From NCBI GenBank assembly GCA_958510875.1, contig OY294069.1:2604001-2668000 (forward strand): 64,000 bases of DNA, in the 5' to 3' direction. The notes under the pieces were generated by a model. It searched no databases, was not told the DNA's origin, and was given only the letters and a program-made list of their open reading frames with translations. This document shows positions 23,860 to 36,054 of this stretch, piece after piece. This DNA comes from Endomychus coccineus (lineage: Eukaryota > Arthropoda > Insecta > Coleoptera > Endomychidae). The position numbers and the translations under genes were made by a program. How positions within the stretch are numbered: the stretch's first letter is position 1; every line of letters starts with the position of its first letter.

Positions 23860-25062
23860 GCGGTGTTCACATTAAACTTTTTTTTAAATGTTACTAATTA
23901 TCGCCCAATTGCCATCATCGATATTTTCTGGAAAATATTTGAATATATCTTATATGATGCTACTTTCAATCATGTAAAACTGCAGATATCCCCAGAACAG
24001 CATGGATTCATGCCTGGCAGGTCAACTGTTACTAACTTAAGTTGCTACAGTCAATACTTGGCTGATGTTTTTGATGAGGGTGGCCAGGTTGATTGTATCT
24101 ACCTCGATATTGCATTTGATAAATTGGATCATAGTATTTTATTGAATAAAATGTCATTTGGTTGAATTTTGGAATTCTTAACTGAATGATAGATATCAAT
24201 ATGTAGAGTATGGAGGTTTTGAATATCGGGTGTACCTCAAGGGCCAATACTTGGACCACTCCTATTCAATTCATTTATCAAGGACATTTCTTCTTTGTCT
24301 GTTATTTTCTTCTTTACCCAGACGATTTAAAACTTTGCTAGGCAGTATGCTGTATCTGCAGCATGACTTGGATGCACTCAGTACTTGGTGTGTAATAAAT
24401 CATCTGGAGCTTAGTATTAGTAAGTGCACTGTAATGACTTTCACCAAAAAAATTACGCCTATTATTCACAATTAAAAACTTGTTGACACAACCCTTGCTT
24501 GTTCCCAAAGAGACTTGGGAGTTTTTGTGTCATTTTCATCTCACATTGAATCAATTGTTTCTAGCGCCTACAGAATACTGGGCTTTATCATCCGAAATTG
24601 CCGCTTATTTGACAATAGTGATTCAATAATGATATTATATGATTCGTTTGTTCGTTCTAAGCTCGAATATACTTCGATCGTGTGAAACCCTCATTATAAA
24701 ATGTATATAAACAAAATAGAGTGCGTGAATCGACGTTTCTTAAGATAATTGTCCATCTATTGGATTTTCCCACCAGGCTCTATTAGATAGATTCTACTGC
24801 CTAGAGTTATATAAACGTAAGGAAATTCTTAGTATTTTATTCCTGTATAAGGTCATTCATAACCTGGTTGATATTATCAAGGCCGAATTTACACGTTTCA
24901 TCTGATCGCACCCGTTGCACACAAACATTTTATCTGCCACTCTGCAGAACAAATACGTTATTATTTTTCCCAATTTTTCAAATGTGTAGATTCTACGAGA
25001 TGGTAGGTTTGACTGTTAACATATTTTGTTAGAGCTAGTGTAAATACATAAATAAATAAGTA
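23860..25062 (+). mobile_element. LINE, 5'-truncated, RT to 3' tail
   Basis: Reads NYRPIAII, KIFEYILYD, SPEQHGFMPGRSTVTNL and VDCIYLDIAFDKLDHSILL (motif A; the usual DFxKAFD is altered). It then shifts to SGVPQG-like (24225-24245) and YPDDLKLC (about 24315, the FADD box altered), followed by LDALSTWCVINHLELSISKC, HIESIVSSAYRILGFIIRNC, FDNSDSIMILYDSFVRSKLEY and NRRFLR. The final RxxL/CHSAEQIR region ends at about 25040. An ATAAATAAATAAG-type tail closes it at about 25062. It is about 1.2 kb long with several shifts. Clade probably CR1/Jockey group. Confidence 0.85.
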
Positions 25063-25064
25063 TT

Positions 25065-28000
25065 TACTATTTAATAAACAGTAAACGCTTTTTTCAAACA
25101 ACACTCAACATTTTTTCATAAGCTCACAATTAGCCGAGCTCAGTTATCATAGCAAATAATTCGTTTTATAACGATATTGTAAACAAGTGGTGTTTCACTG
25201 CCGATTAACCAATGGGAGTGCGAATAACACTCAATCAAGCTGTAACATAATTAGGTTCGACTTCTGTTCACCACCGGTGCCAGTTGGGTTTGAATACATT
25301 TTAGGTAGATTTTTTTGAGAAATTTGCCATAAAATTAATGGAATGGTTTTCGACACTGGTTATCTAAGTAACAATCAAAATTGGCGGTCATTCGACGTTC
25401 CAAATTCATTATAGCTGGAGTAATTTGTCATGTTGTATATCGTTATGATGAATTTATATATTGTGTATGTATGTGTGTGTGTGTAAGGGCAGCTGCTTTA
25501 GAGAACACCTACACAGGATTAGTTGATTAATTGTAAACACGCGCCAGCCTTGGGCAAAACATGGAATTGATATGGAAATAAGATCATCCATCAACCATTC
25601 TAACTTGCACCAACTTTACCGCTATGCATTTGTTCGAGAGTAGTACATTTGTTAGAACGTTCTAGCCGCTATGCTATAATTTAAAAATAATCGATCGCAA
25701 AATCAGATGTTTGCACGAACTATTCAGTGTGCCTCCTCCTTCCAATAATAAAATGATAAATTCTACTCCTCAATTCATTCGAACTATCACACTATCACAG
25801 AATGTTTCACGCACCCTCATTGGATTGACAAGGTGGTAGGTTTTTATACCTTGAGTTCTATCAATAATATTCTTACTTTCATTCGATAGACAAAATTTTG
25901 TATATCATAGTATATTTACCATGAGAGAGTGGAACTTCTCAAATAATTGTTATAAGAGGGGAATTATATCAAACTTATGAAGAATTGACTGAAATTATTA
26001 TGAGTGAGTGGTGGGGGTGTGACGACATCACTGTTCAAGTCAATCGTCGTTCAATAATAATTATAGGGCAATACCATATAGTAATTCCAACACCGGCTGA
26101 AGAATTTGTAAAACACCATCATGTAATCACTCAATTTGTACTATTAATTAATGGTAGATTTCTATCGCTAATTAGATTTAATCAGCCATCCGAAAAAAGA
26201 AATCCCATCAACAATTAGACGTATTAGGCAAAATGCAAATAGTAGAAGCATTCATTTACGTAACGAATATGGCTTAATTCCCTCTCGTATGAGAGAAAAC
26301 AACACCATACACTCATACACAAACACACATATATGGTTGGATGAAGAATTAATTAATGGTAGAAATTCTAACATACCAAAACTCTTATTTCCATTGTTAG
26401 CTAATTAGAATATTTATTCGAATGAAGTTATATGAACTTAAGTTACTTCCGTCGGTTGATGCGTACCTTTTTTTTCTTTCGAATTGATGTAATTTTTTGC
26501 TCCCGATCCAGTGGTATAAAAGTGCAAGGAATAAGAGCTTGAACGACGGTAATAATTGCGATTTAGTAAATTATTCGACTCATAACCTAATGAAAAACTA
26601 GCTTCATATGGGAATTTAAGATTTTTTTAAATATTAACTTCTCAGATAGAATTCCGAGTTGGGCTTGTATCGCTCATTCGTACTAATGTTAAACTATTGA
26701 ATTTTTCGGAATGGAATTAACATGTACAATGCTCGTGACATAATTCTCACAAATGCTTTAGGCACGATGATTTGGAGAATATATTGGCGTTCGGTTGTTG
26801 GCGAAAATCTGAGAGTAACTACTTGACAATAGACAAGGAGAATCCTAATAAAACGGCCAGGTAGATCACTGGATCTGAGACCTTACTTCGAATAATCCCA
26901 AACAATTATGTGATTATTCGAAAATAGACCCAATAATTTTGAAAATTTTTGCTTCCGTCCCACTATGTTATACGTACAGTGGGAGTAGTAAAAACGATAA
27001 CGAAAGATTCTACCATTATACGAGAATGACGCCAGAAAGTAGCTCGTGTAGAAAAAAATACAAATGGGCGGCAACAAGCTTTCGTCTCTTCAAATTTGTC
27101 GTAAATGTGAAGCGAAAAATGAGAATATTTTCAACATTCATTGCCTTCTATGATTTTCAATCTTCACGATCTATCAAACGAACATGCTCAAACATAGACA
27201 TCATACATTATGACAGACCAAAGTAAGCGACCGTTCCAAGAAACGCGATATCTTTCGAAAAAGTAACTTCAGCATCTGGTTTGCACAATTTCAGCTAATC
27301 AGAAGGATAAATCTAGAAAAGTACGGTATCCATCATTCGTTGAGAGAGAATACGCTTAGAGGCTAACATTGTGCATTCACCTGCACGTTAAAAATCAGCT
27401 GCGAAGCCGGAGTCACAGTTGCTCATTTGAATACGTACAAATACACCCCCGCGTCGAGTATTTCCGGACTCACACCTGTCATGCGATATCGATACATCGG
27501 AATTATACACCCCCGGACATATCTAACCTCAATTATATGCGTGCTCCTGCTCGCCCTTTATTAACCCAGTTGTCGACAACGACGGTATATCGAAGATAAA
27601 TGTCCCACCCCACAGATATAAACGCATTTACATATTTATACATATTATAATACATGTTTGTTTCTGAACTGCCTTTTGTTGATGTTGTGTTCAGCGCGTA
27701 AACGTGAACTTTTACGATTCTCGACATTTATCGCTCGAGGAGCGATTTGCACTTTTTTCTAAGCAACTTTCTTATCTATTTTGATGCGCTTACTACAAAT
27801 TTTCACCATATAAATCCGTAAAAAATTTACTGAAAAAGATAGGGCAAAAAATAGCTATTTCCTAGTATTTTGAAAATAGATTAAAAACGATAGGTTATAT
27901 AAAAAATGTTTCAAATGAAATCACCACCTATTCCATCAGTTAGAGGATGGCAAAATCTACAAAATGCAGTTTGATTTCGGTCGAGAGATCCATTTGTTCT

Positions 28001-29495
28001 CTAGTAAACGCGTTTTTACGATTTTTTTTTAAAGTCTGTCGCAAAAGGTTTCTTGGGACAAAACAGAATAACTCGAACTGTATAAGTAGGTAAGTAGGTA
28101 TGTACATAGATATAAACTTTTATTGCATATTATTTATAAAATGCAATAAAAAATTAAATTCCTCCTTAAAAAATAATAAAACAATACCAAACTCCATTAA
28201 ATTACAAAATTTTGTTAAAAAGTAAAAAATAACACATCATGCTAATTCAGGTGAATAAATGGTACTCAATCTTAGGAAGGTATTATAGTTATAATTAAAT
28301 GAAGGGACAATTATTTTGTTTTTATACCAGTTTTAATAATAATATGAAAACGTTACTATAGATTCAACACCGAATTGTCATTCAATATCTAACAGATATT
28401 GAACAATAATAACATTTCGAGTACCGATAAGTCCACCGAAATTTCATACCCGCCTATCAAAGTCAAAATTCGTGTTGACCTATGTTATTTACCGCGATTT
28501 GTTTAATGATGTTCATCTTTATCAAAATTATCTTTTAACATCGGTACGTTGAGAACTCAGTATATGAAACTATTGTAGGCTGCTATTTTATGTTAGAAAG
28601 GATTGTTTGAAGTATTGCGAATTGTCAAGTCAGTATAGGGGGGCTTGCGAAATATTAATTTTAAATCAAATAAAAATAATTAATTTTAAATCAAATAAAA
28701 TAATGGAGATTTCATCCTCCTTTTCAATTGTGAACTTAATAATTGGAAGAATTGTATTTATAAATTCATTCCTACAATTCAATCTTACAATTGGCCTCTA
28801 AAATAGCACTAATTAACATTATATTTTGAAATATTGCTTTGCTAGCCAAATGGACTACTAAGAAAGTAGGTATTATTTATGTAAAACACGAAATACGGCA
28901 ACGTATCTGATATAATTTTTGTATTCACATGATGAAATTATATACACACACCATGTCTCAACAAAATCTGTTCATAAATTCGAGAGATAATTGAACTTTC
29001 GGCTCTCGCCGACTATGTTAACACGCACAACGTAAACATGATGAATAATCTCAACTGACATAATACGGTAAACAGCGTCGGGAGAATCTAGAAACAATTC
29101 CGATATCTGTCTCTATGACGTTAACAATTCATAAACACATGCACAAATCCATTTTTAAATGAAAAAGAAATAAACAATCGAACGTATTTCAGATATTCGT
29201 GTGTCTTGCGGGTTCGTGTATTTTTAGATAAACAATTAACAGCAGACCTCCTATTAACACACAAATAGACTGACTTCTGACTACACACAGACACACACCA
29301 AAGCTCATAAAATTCAAAAAGAATTCTTATGAAATATGGAACCGCAAACATATGCCAAAACATTAAATTGCCCGATGAAATAAACCTCACGCATACTGGA
29401 GAAATATTTTTACAATTCCTACGATGCACAATAGGACAGAGTAGAGCCGCTCTTCGCGTTGTCTTTGGTTACATCTGTCTTTATCTAACTACATA
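25065..29495. other. Long stretch with no recognised gene
   Basis: 4.4 kb, AT-rich. Frames of 64-102 codons occur (for example 26939-27226 plus, 29121-29429 minus) without motifs. A short imperfect TG run lies near 25466-25485. The sequence is less AT-rich around 27370-27600 (see findings). A 24-bp tandem pair is at 28654-28702. Confidence 0.4.
28654..28702. repeat. Two-unit tandem repeat, about 24 bp
   Basis: The block attaattttaaatcaaata is present twice in direct succession. Confidence 0.8.
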
Positions 29496-29503
29496 ATCGG
29501 GAA

Positions 29504-31364
29504 GGCGGCTCCTCGAAGGAGGCTAAGGAGGCTCAGCCTCCTCACCAATTCATCTTAATGATCATTCTCCATTTTATTTCCTGTTTCTCTGATAATTTTT
29601 AAAATTTTACAATTAATTCCCCGTTCTCAGTAGCTATTTTTAATCTGGCAACAGTGCCCTGAGGCTAGACTCTCTATATATCTCAAACGCTGAGCATGTG
29701 TTGTTCAACGCAGTTGCTGTTTTTCCGACCAGTTCGAACGTCAACTGGGTAAATAAGCGAAAATGGCAACACTCTCTGGAGGCTAGCCTGCGGCAGCCGC
29801 TAGCAATCTATGAAATACGAGACGTGCGTTCTGCCGACTGCTGAGTAGGTCAGTCAGTGCTTGTTTATGTGTTGTCACGCCACGCGAAGTAAGGTTAGAT
29901 TGTTGTCTGCTGTAAATTTAAAATGAGTGTAAGTCAGTTAGTTGCTGCCTTTTAGAAAATCCATTTAGTGAATTAACATATGATAAAAGTGTTTCTTTTG
30001 AATAAACGGCCTTTACCGGATTTGAAAGGTAACTATCAAAATCGATCAAAATTAATACTAATAGTAGTATTGACAAGACGAAGTTTAAAAAAAAAACCAT
30101 TGGTTTCTCTGTAATGCTCCAACTCGATGGAATTTTACATCACGTGCAGTATTTACCATCCATAAAAATAAAGACAAATTAATTGAAACATTTGATTTTG
30201 TATTAAACAGTGATGACTTTTCAACAGATCAGGTTTCATTAAATGCTGCTGTTGGTTTAAAATCTTATTTAGAAAATGAAGAATTTTTGTTTTTTCTTGA
30301 TAAGTTTAAATTAATATTTGAACAAACTGATCTTATTTTTCAAATTTTACAACATAAATTCACTGATATAATTTATTCAAGAGATCGTTTGAAACATCTC
30401 ATTGGAAAAATTTCAAGTTTCCGTAATACAGAATTTCATTTTAATATTTTATTTGAAAATTTTTCAACTGATGAGGCTCCTCCCGCGGAAAGGAGGAAAA
30501 TATGTAATTTGGTAGACATTATAAAAAACTTTTTTATGAAATTTTAGATACTATTAAAGGTCAAATTGAGATTCGATTTTCCGATTTACATGAATTGAAG
30601 TTTTTTGACTTGACGAATAGAAGATTTTTCGAATCTTTTTCAAAAGAGTTCCCCAATACACTTTAAGATAACTTAGTTCTGAAATATAATTTTTTTGATA
30701 AAATAGCACGGCACAATGATTTATGCGTTATATACTCGGATAAAGATATTTTAGGCCAGTATGACAGTCACGCCGATATGATAAAATATATGATAGACAA
30801 TGATTTGCAACAATTTTTACCTCAGTTTTATAAACTACTTTGTTTGACAGTCACCATTTCTGTCACGTCGGCATCGGTGAAGAGATCATTTTCTACTCTC
30901 AAACGAATTAAAACTTACATGCCAAATACAATGGGCCAAAATCGTTTATACAATGTTAGTTTAATATCTATTGAAAACGATTTAGTAAAACACTTAAAAC
31001 AAAATGATACGTTTTTTGATAATATTATTGATCATTTTTTGCAAACTGAAGACCGTAGAATTCCGTTAATATATAAAAAAAAGTTAATAAAATTAATAAA
31101 AAAAAAACAAAATATGAAAAATTCCAAAAAAAAAGAAAAAATATTAAAAATCAAAAAAATAAAAGACGAAAAACGAACAAAAAAATTTTTTGCCAAGAGA
31201 AAATCTATACCTCCACGTTGGTTCTTGCTGGGTAACAATTAATTTTGTCACTGAAGTAGCTGGTACAGTCGCTGTGCAAAGGTTAAAAGGCTGTGAATAG
31301 AGTATATTTTTACAAAAACGTTTTATGTCCAGCCTCCTCTCTAAAAATTCACGAGCCGCCACTG
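29504..31364 (+). mobile_element. hAT transposon, internally deleted, perfect 8-bp TSD
   Basis: The right end reads GAGCCGCCACTG (to 31364) and the left end GGCGGCTC (from 29504). They match as inverted ends except that the left end lacks the expected leading CAGT. ATCGGGAA occurs immediately outside both (29496-29503 and 31365-31372), a perfect 8-bp target duplication as made by hAT elements. Subterminal AGGCTAAGGAGG and AGCCTCCTC are also complementary. The 1.86-kb body is about half the length of autonomous members of this ZMYM-related group. Confidence 0.9.
29922..31242 (+). pseudogene. hAT transposase (ZMYM1-like group), broken
   Basis: A start MSVSQLVAA at 29922 is followed, in shifting frames, by ENPFSELTYDK and the RPLPDLK block, the usual N-terminus of ZMYM1-like hAT proteins. 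The zinc finger and the catalytic core are deleted near 30080-30128. The text then resumes with RAVFTIHKNKDKLIETFDFV, LNAAVGLKSYLE and QILQHKFTD. After a stop at 30545 come FSDLHELKFF, RRFFESFS and finally the hAT dimerisation domain LCLTVTISVTSASVKRSFST, LKRIKTYMPNTMGQNRLYN. The C-terminus is Lys-rich. The conserved 'S-ERSFSxLKxIK' pattern reads SVKRSFSTLKRIK. Not functional. Confidence 0.85.
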
Positions 31365-31374
31365 ATCGGGAACG

Positions 31375-31685
31375 GAGCTAATGTAGAGCCACGCGATTCC
31401 TTCTTAGCTTATCTCTTAGTTCTGGATAAACGTTTTACACAGTGTATGTCCCGACGGAAATCGCTACCATACACATAATTTGCCGGATTTTTTTTTCAAT
31501 TTACTGTGAACTAACAAAACATATAACAGTAAACTTTATAAACTTATCTTTGATATTACGATTTTAAACCCTTACATGCCTTGCAGAAATATGAAAAGAA
31601 ACATGGTGATATGTTACACACGTTTAGTTCGCTACAATTTGGTAGCTGTGTTGTATAGACAATAACGAAAATTTCTTTTGATACC
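31375..31685. other. No gene recognised
   Basis: Spacer between the hAT element and a LINE fragment; nothing notable. Confidence 0.4.
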
Positions 31686-31689
31686 ACAT

Positions 31690-31990
31690 GAGGAAAACCT
31701 ATAATGTTTGTAGAACGTCAGGGTTCATAGCCATTGTATCGGAGGGAACTCTGACAACCACCACATGGAGAGATCTATCAGAAAGAAAACTGATAGTTGG
31801 GTGGCATACCATATGGCGGCAGTTTCCCAAATTGACCTTGACGCCAAACTCCAGTGAACGCTTCAAAGATATCCATTGCTACAGCCAGATATTCTCATTC
31901 TCAACGTTTTTCAATGAATGCGTTGGCAAACAGGTCTCCTGTTGACGAAAGTCATAATATTGTCAGTCGACAATTTTTGAGTTATAACGT
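31690..31990 (-). pseudogene. LINE RT fragment
   Basis: Nucleotide relative of 15060-15350. Shared blocks on the plus strand are 'ggcataccatatggcgg' (compare ggcaaaccatatgacgg), 'tgttgacgaaagtcat' and the aagatat/ggatat region. On the minus strand this is the segment around RT motif A. Too worn for reliable translation. Confidence 0.6.
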
Positions 31991-32079
31991 GAAAGGTGGT
32001 ATTTCTGATTGGGAAGTATAGGGCATGATTTCAGCAAAACCCTGCGTATATATCTGGACAACAAGATTTAATAGCCAAT

Positions 32080-32330
32080 ACACATTGGACAAGTTTGGTT
32101 AAGGCTGAGCAACAGTTGCTATGTCCTTATAAGTATGGGGTAATGTTCTGGAGCAGTGCTTCTTATGCTAACAATGTTTTTGTTATTCAAAAGCAGTCTA
32201 TAAGGATTATCAGGGGATGAAACAGATTCACAGTTTTCAGAACTGACTCCCTACTTACTTTTTATACTATCTTTATATAATAAACTTTTCACACTTCTCC
32301 TTAGAAATAAACATTCTTTCACTGATGAAG
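32080..32330 (+). pseudogene. LINE RT thumb/C-terminal fragment
   Basis: Plus-strand frame reads YKYGVMFWSSASYANNVFVI then QKQSIRIIRG, the 'YGxxFWG...IQKxxIRxI' thumb pattern of non-LTR retrotransposons, followed by FRTDSLL in place of the C-terminal F...L. Stops follow. A counterpart of this region is readable at 49540-49640. Confidence 0.65.
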
Positions 32331-32334
32331 AATT

Positions 32335-32775
32335 TAAACACGAACTCAACACAAAACTTAGTACAAAAGAATCCAAGATATTTCGCTGAATAATTTTATT
32401 CTTACCTATAAATATATATAAAAGTATATTTTCAATCTGTTCTGTGATATAGAACCTCAATCTCCCTAGGAATATTTCAACTTCTTGAGGATAAATTGAT
32501 ATCAATATTTTAAACTGCCGAACCAATGTAAATATGTATATATATGTATGTAATGTTACTATCTATCATGTAGCTATATATCTATGGTATGAGCTCTATG
32601 TTGACTGTGTTTTGCATTAATATAAATATCACACATAGAAGCAATGAGTATAATTATTATTAGGAAGGTCTTCTTTTCTTTTTTCTTTTTTTTTCTCCAT
32701 TATCTCCATTACTAGCAGAAATATTCAGGAATTGGAAAAGCAAATATTAAATTCAAAATTCCTACACATATTTGT
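32335..32775. other. No gene recognised
   Basis: AT-rich; a 91-codon minus frame (32251-32526) overlaps the LINE end and lacks motifs. A T-rich tract lies at 32670-32695. Confidence 0.4.
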
Positions 32776-32779
32776 ATCA

Positions 32780-32900
32780 CCCTTATTCACTAAAAGTACT
32801 ATTGAAGAACCTTTCGGAAACCGAGTAGCCATCATGAGAGTTTACTCTGATGATTGTATTTTTAGTGGATGAGGGTGATTTTTTTTTATCAATAGTGTTA
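32780..32900. mobile_element. Inverted pair of PLE family B tails
   Basis: The minus strand (32845 to 32780) reads a hammerhead-like core, TGGCTACTCGG and CCGAAAGG, then AATAGTACTTTTAGTGAATA and AGGGTG. The plus strand, immediately adjacent (32841-32880), starts again with TTTACTCTGATGATTG and TTTTTAGTGGATGAGGGTGA. The same head-to-head arrangement is found at 56489-56568. Confidence 0.6.
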
Positions 32901-32904
32901 TAAT

Positions 32905-34250
32905 ATATCCACAATGTGAACTCTTTTATAGTTGACATGTTTGTATATTGGTATAGATATGTCAACTACCTAATTGCTTGCTTACAGGTAGTACTTGGCA
33001 AATGAATTTATTTTTTACCTATATTTTATATTAACTTACATCTCACCTAAGAGATAGAAAACAACAACTCTTACCATTCCTTTGCCATTTATCACAAACT
33101 CATGTCAATATAATAAATAAAATATGTCAATTAAAATTAAATTAAAATACTACGATTATTTTCGTGTGAATATGAGTTTAATTGACCAACTTCCAAAAAT
33201 TAAAATAATGTTATACTACGTGAACGTCCCTTTTTTTTGTTGATTAATTTTGATTTTGACTTGAATCAACGTACGGATTAATCTTTTATACGGTTTGAGG
33301 TGCTCTAAAATCTACGATTAACGCACATGATAGTTTGCAAACAAGACAGTAATATTAGAACACGTGAATGATTTCTAGTTATTTGTGTGTTTGCTCGTTT
33401 TACGAGGAACCTTTTATTGTAATAACTTGCTCCCATGTTTATTAGTTCGACTTGCTGGCTATAATTAAACTTCGTGTTGTATATAAATGAAACGAATAAT
33501 AATTGTATACCCCGTTATTCAGTGTAATAGCATTGGTAAATCACTTCAAAATTCATGGGGTTAATTACTTAATGGGAGCCATTTTCATTTCCAGTCAGTA
33601 TTGTTTTATTAAATATTCATTTCTACACAATGAGTATTCGGTCAGCGGATAGTGGATAATTATATATATATCGGATCGATGCGATAGTTCACTATTCAGT
33701 TTTAAATTACGAATGATATGCCGTTTTCTATGAAATATAAATTAATGTTGTTGTGTGAATCGATGCCAAACATGTGTTAATTTCATTTTATTGCCTTGAT
33801 TTATGGTACTATAAAACTAAATTTGTAATACGCAGGATTAAAAAGCTGGGTTCAAGCTTTATATAGTTTGTATATTCTAATGAAACGATACCATTATGTT
33901 CGTAATGTTTTACTTCCAATTCTGGATCTTTGTTTTATGGTTCGTGTAGTATTTTTTAATGTTCTCTCCATATCGTGGAAGTTCAATTTGTACCTTCGAA
34001 TGTAGAGCAAACTAACACGTACTTTCTCATACCTTTGTACGGATTTCTGTTTTCAATTTCAGAACAGAACAATTAGTTTTATTTGATATCCTGTTCAAAC
34101 ACCTACAACCTCAATGTACGAGGGCAGTGCCAGCAATTCCCGGAATAACTACAATCCCCCATTACATCAATTCGCTATTGCATCGATATCATTAATATCC
34201 TCCTCATCACTGAAATGGCGTCTCTGAAGATCCGTTTACAAATTCAGAAA
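32905..34250. other. No gene recognised
   Basis: AT-rich, only frames at chance length. Nothing to name. Confidence 0.4.
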
Positions 34251-34650
34251 CAGGTAACAATTTCCCCTGTAAACTTCAATTTACTCGTGAAATAGAAGTA
34301 AACAAAAACATGAATTTCCTCGATATGACCATTAGGCATGATGCAGATGGAAAAATAAGAACTTCGTGTTTTACTAAAGTAGTTTGGTCTAAACTTTATC
34401 TTCAGCCTTACAGATCGCACGGTTGAATTGTTTCACCCAGAGGACCAAAAATTTAAAAATTGTTCGTAATACTGTAACGAAGCGTCGTTACTAATTAATA
34501 TTATTGCCCAAGTAAGTCACCTCTACCGAAATAAAGGAATCAAACTTTGGTACACTATGTGTATAAAAACCCGACAGCAGAGTGTAGCTCCTGATAAGCG
34601 AGTCCGCGTTCCGGCGACATTCTCAATGACATGACGTGTCAACTTCAAAG

Positions 34651-34658
34651 TATAAAAG
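34651..34658 (+). promoter_or_regulatory. TATA box of the solo LTR
   Basis: TATAAAAG lies about 180 bp into the LTR in a locally GC-richer context. Transcription would be expected 25-30 bp downstream, near 34683. A matching AATAAA signal is at 35656-35661. Confidence 0.5.
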
Positions 34659-34834
34659 GAGGCCGGTCTCCCATCTAAACTGGACTTGCGAGGAGACCAC
34701 CGTAGCTGAAGTAGTAAACCCGAGATACCGAAAGTAGAGTTTTTCCATTTAATCCGATAAATGGAGAGTAAGTATATTCTCGACTTTGCTAACTAATAAT
34801 TTTTCCGTAAAGATTCAATTACCGAATTTATTTA

Positions 34835-35070
34835 CCGTCACTATTTGAATCTGAGTCTATTTCAATAATTCTAGAAAACAGTCCAGTGTTGACGATTGTT
34901 TTTCCTGAATATATTGGGAAACGCCGTACTGTTCATTATTAGTTATTATTTTCCGTCACTATTTGAATCTGAGTCTATTTCAATAATTCTAGAAAACAGT
35001 CAAGTGTTGACGATTGTTTTTCCTGAATATCTTGAGAAGAGCTGTTTCGTTCATGATTTAATAATATTTT
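34835..35070 (+). repeat. 118-bp tandem duplication within the LTR
   Basis: ccgtcactatttgaatctga through cctgaatat starts at 34835 and again at 34953, nearly identical. Weaker third and flanking units (ttccgt.aagaatcaat at 34804, 35070 and 35189) suggest an older array. Confidence 0.85.
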
Positions 35071-36054
35071 CCGTGAAGAATCAATTTTTGTTTTAATTTT
35101 CAATCAAATTCTACGAGACGATTCAGTGTTGACAGTCGTTTCATATGAATGCAATGATGAATACCAGTTTAGTTAACAATTAAGAATTTCCGTAAAGAGA
35201 TTGAGTTCCATTTCAAGTTAGGGATTCCCCGTGAACAATTTAATAGTAATTTGTTCTTCCGAACACTGATTCCGTATTTCTATTAAACCAAAAGATAAAC
35301 CGAGGCGTAATAAATTGTCATAAGGAGAGACACAGTAGTACACGGGTGCTTGGTCACCTCTCAAGTAAACAGATTTCCAAGTCGAATTCACGAAGACGTG
35401 TACAATCTGATATTCTCATTTCTTACATCGTGTTAGGGTATATTGACCTAATCGAGATACCAGCTGTTAGTGAGCCTGATAAAAAACTTTCGCGGAATCA
35501 TTTGGATTTAATAATCGAATAGCGTATATCATATAGGGATGACCGAATATCACTGTCTTATAAATGTTGTCATTTCCAATGAAAACTCTGTATAGATATT
35601 TTGATTGTTGATAATTGTATATAATATTGTAAATAGTTAATGATTTATTTCTGTCAATAAATAGCTACAAAGGTTTGTCATCATTTTATTCAAGGCAAAG
35701 ACATTATTCTTCTGTAGGAAGAGCATCTCTCAAATACCAACCACAAAACTAAACTAGAAGAACTCTGACCTTCTTACTTGTAAGAAACCCAGGCAGGTCT
35801 GCTAAGGTACATGACCGTACCGTAACCTTAGGGGACAACTAATCTTCCACCAAAATTAGTCATTTGGGCGGAAGTTGGTTACAATACACTGGAAATGAAT
35901 GACTACCCGAGAACATTTTTTAAGCTCATCATCAAAGAAAGAATAAACAAAATCTTTTTCGGTTCAAATAATGGCCAATTCCTCGGAAAAATGATAAATA
36001 ACCTTGGCATGTATTTTTTCAACAACTGGCAATAATAACAAACATTTTCGATCA

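Larger units (their letters stand above)
34473..35883 (+). mobile_element. Solo LTR of an LTR retrotransposon, 1,411 bp
   Basis: Starts TGTAAC (34473) and ends GTTACA (35883), a perfect 6-bp terminal inverted repeat with canonical TG...CA. The 4-bp duplication ATAC lies outside both ends (34469-34472, 35884-35887). Comparison with the uninterrupted sequence at 4846-4870 confirms one ATAC in the empty site. There is no internal coding region, so this is a solo LTR left by recombination. The 4-bp TSD favours Ty3/gypsy, but the superfamily is not proven. Confidence 0.9.
34252..36050 (+). mobile_element. PLE family A fragment, split by an LTR insertion
   Basis: 34252-34472 matches 4593-4860 of the family A element: FPCKLQFTREIEVNK, MNFLDMTIRHDADGKIRTS, then a small deletion and the cttacagatcgcacgg block. 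The match resumes at 35884 with actggaaatgaatgactacc (4857 onwards; EMNDYPRTFF) and runs to about 35980. After that the sequence resembles neither strand of the intact copy clearly, except a tttttcaacaactggc block also seen near 9300. The intervening 1,411 bp is a solo LTR. Confidence 0.85.

Noticed and set aside
26965..26990. cccact..gttatacgtacagtggg as a transposon TIR pair
   Set aside because: It is a short palindrome with no matching distant end or target duplication.
29121..29429. 102-codon minus frame as a gene
   Set aside because: No recognisable domain; ends near the hAT insertion and is of chance length for this window.
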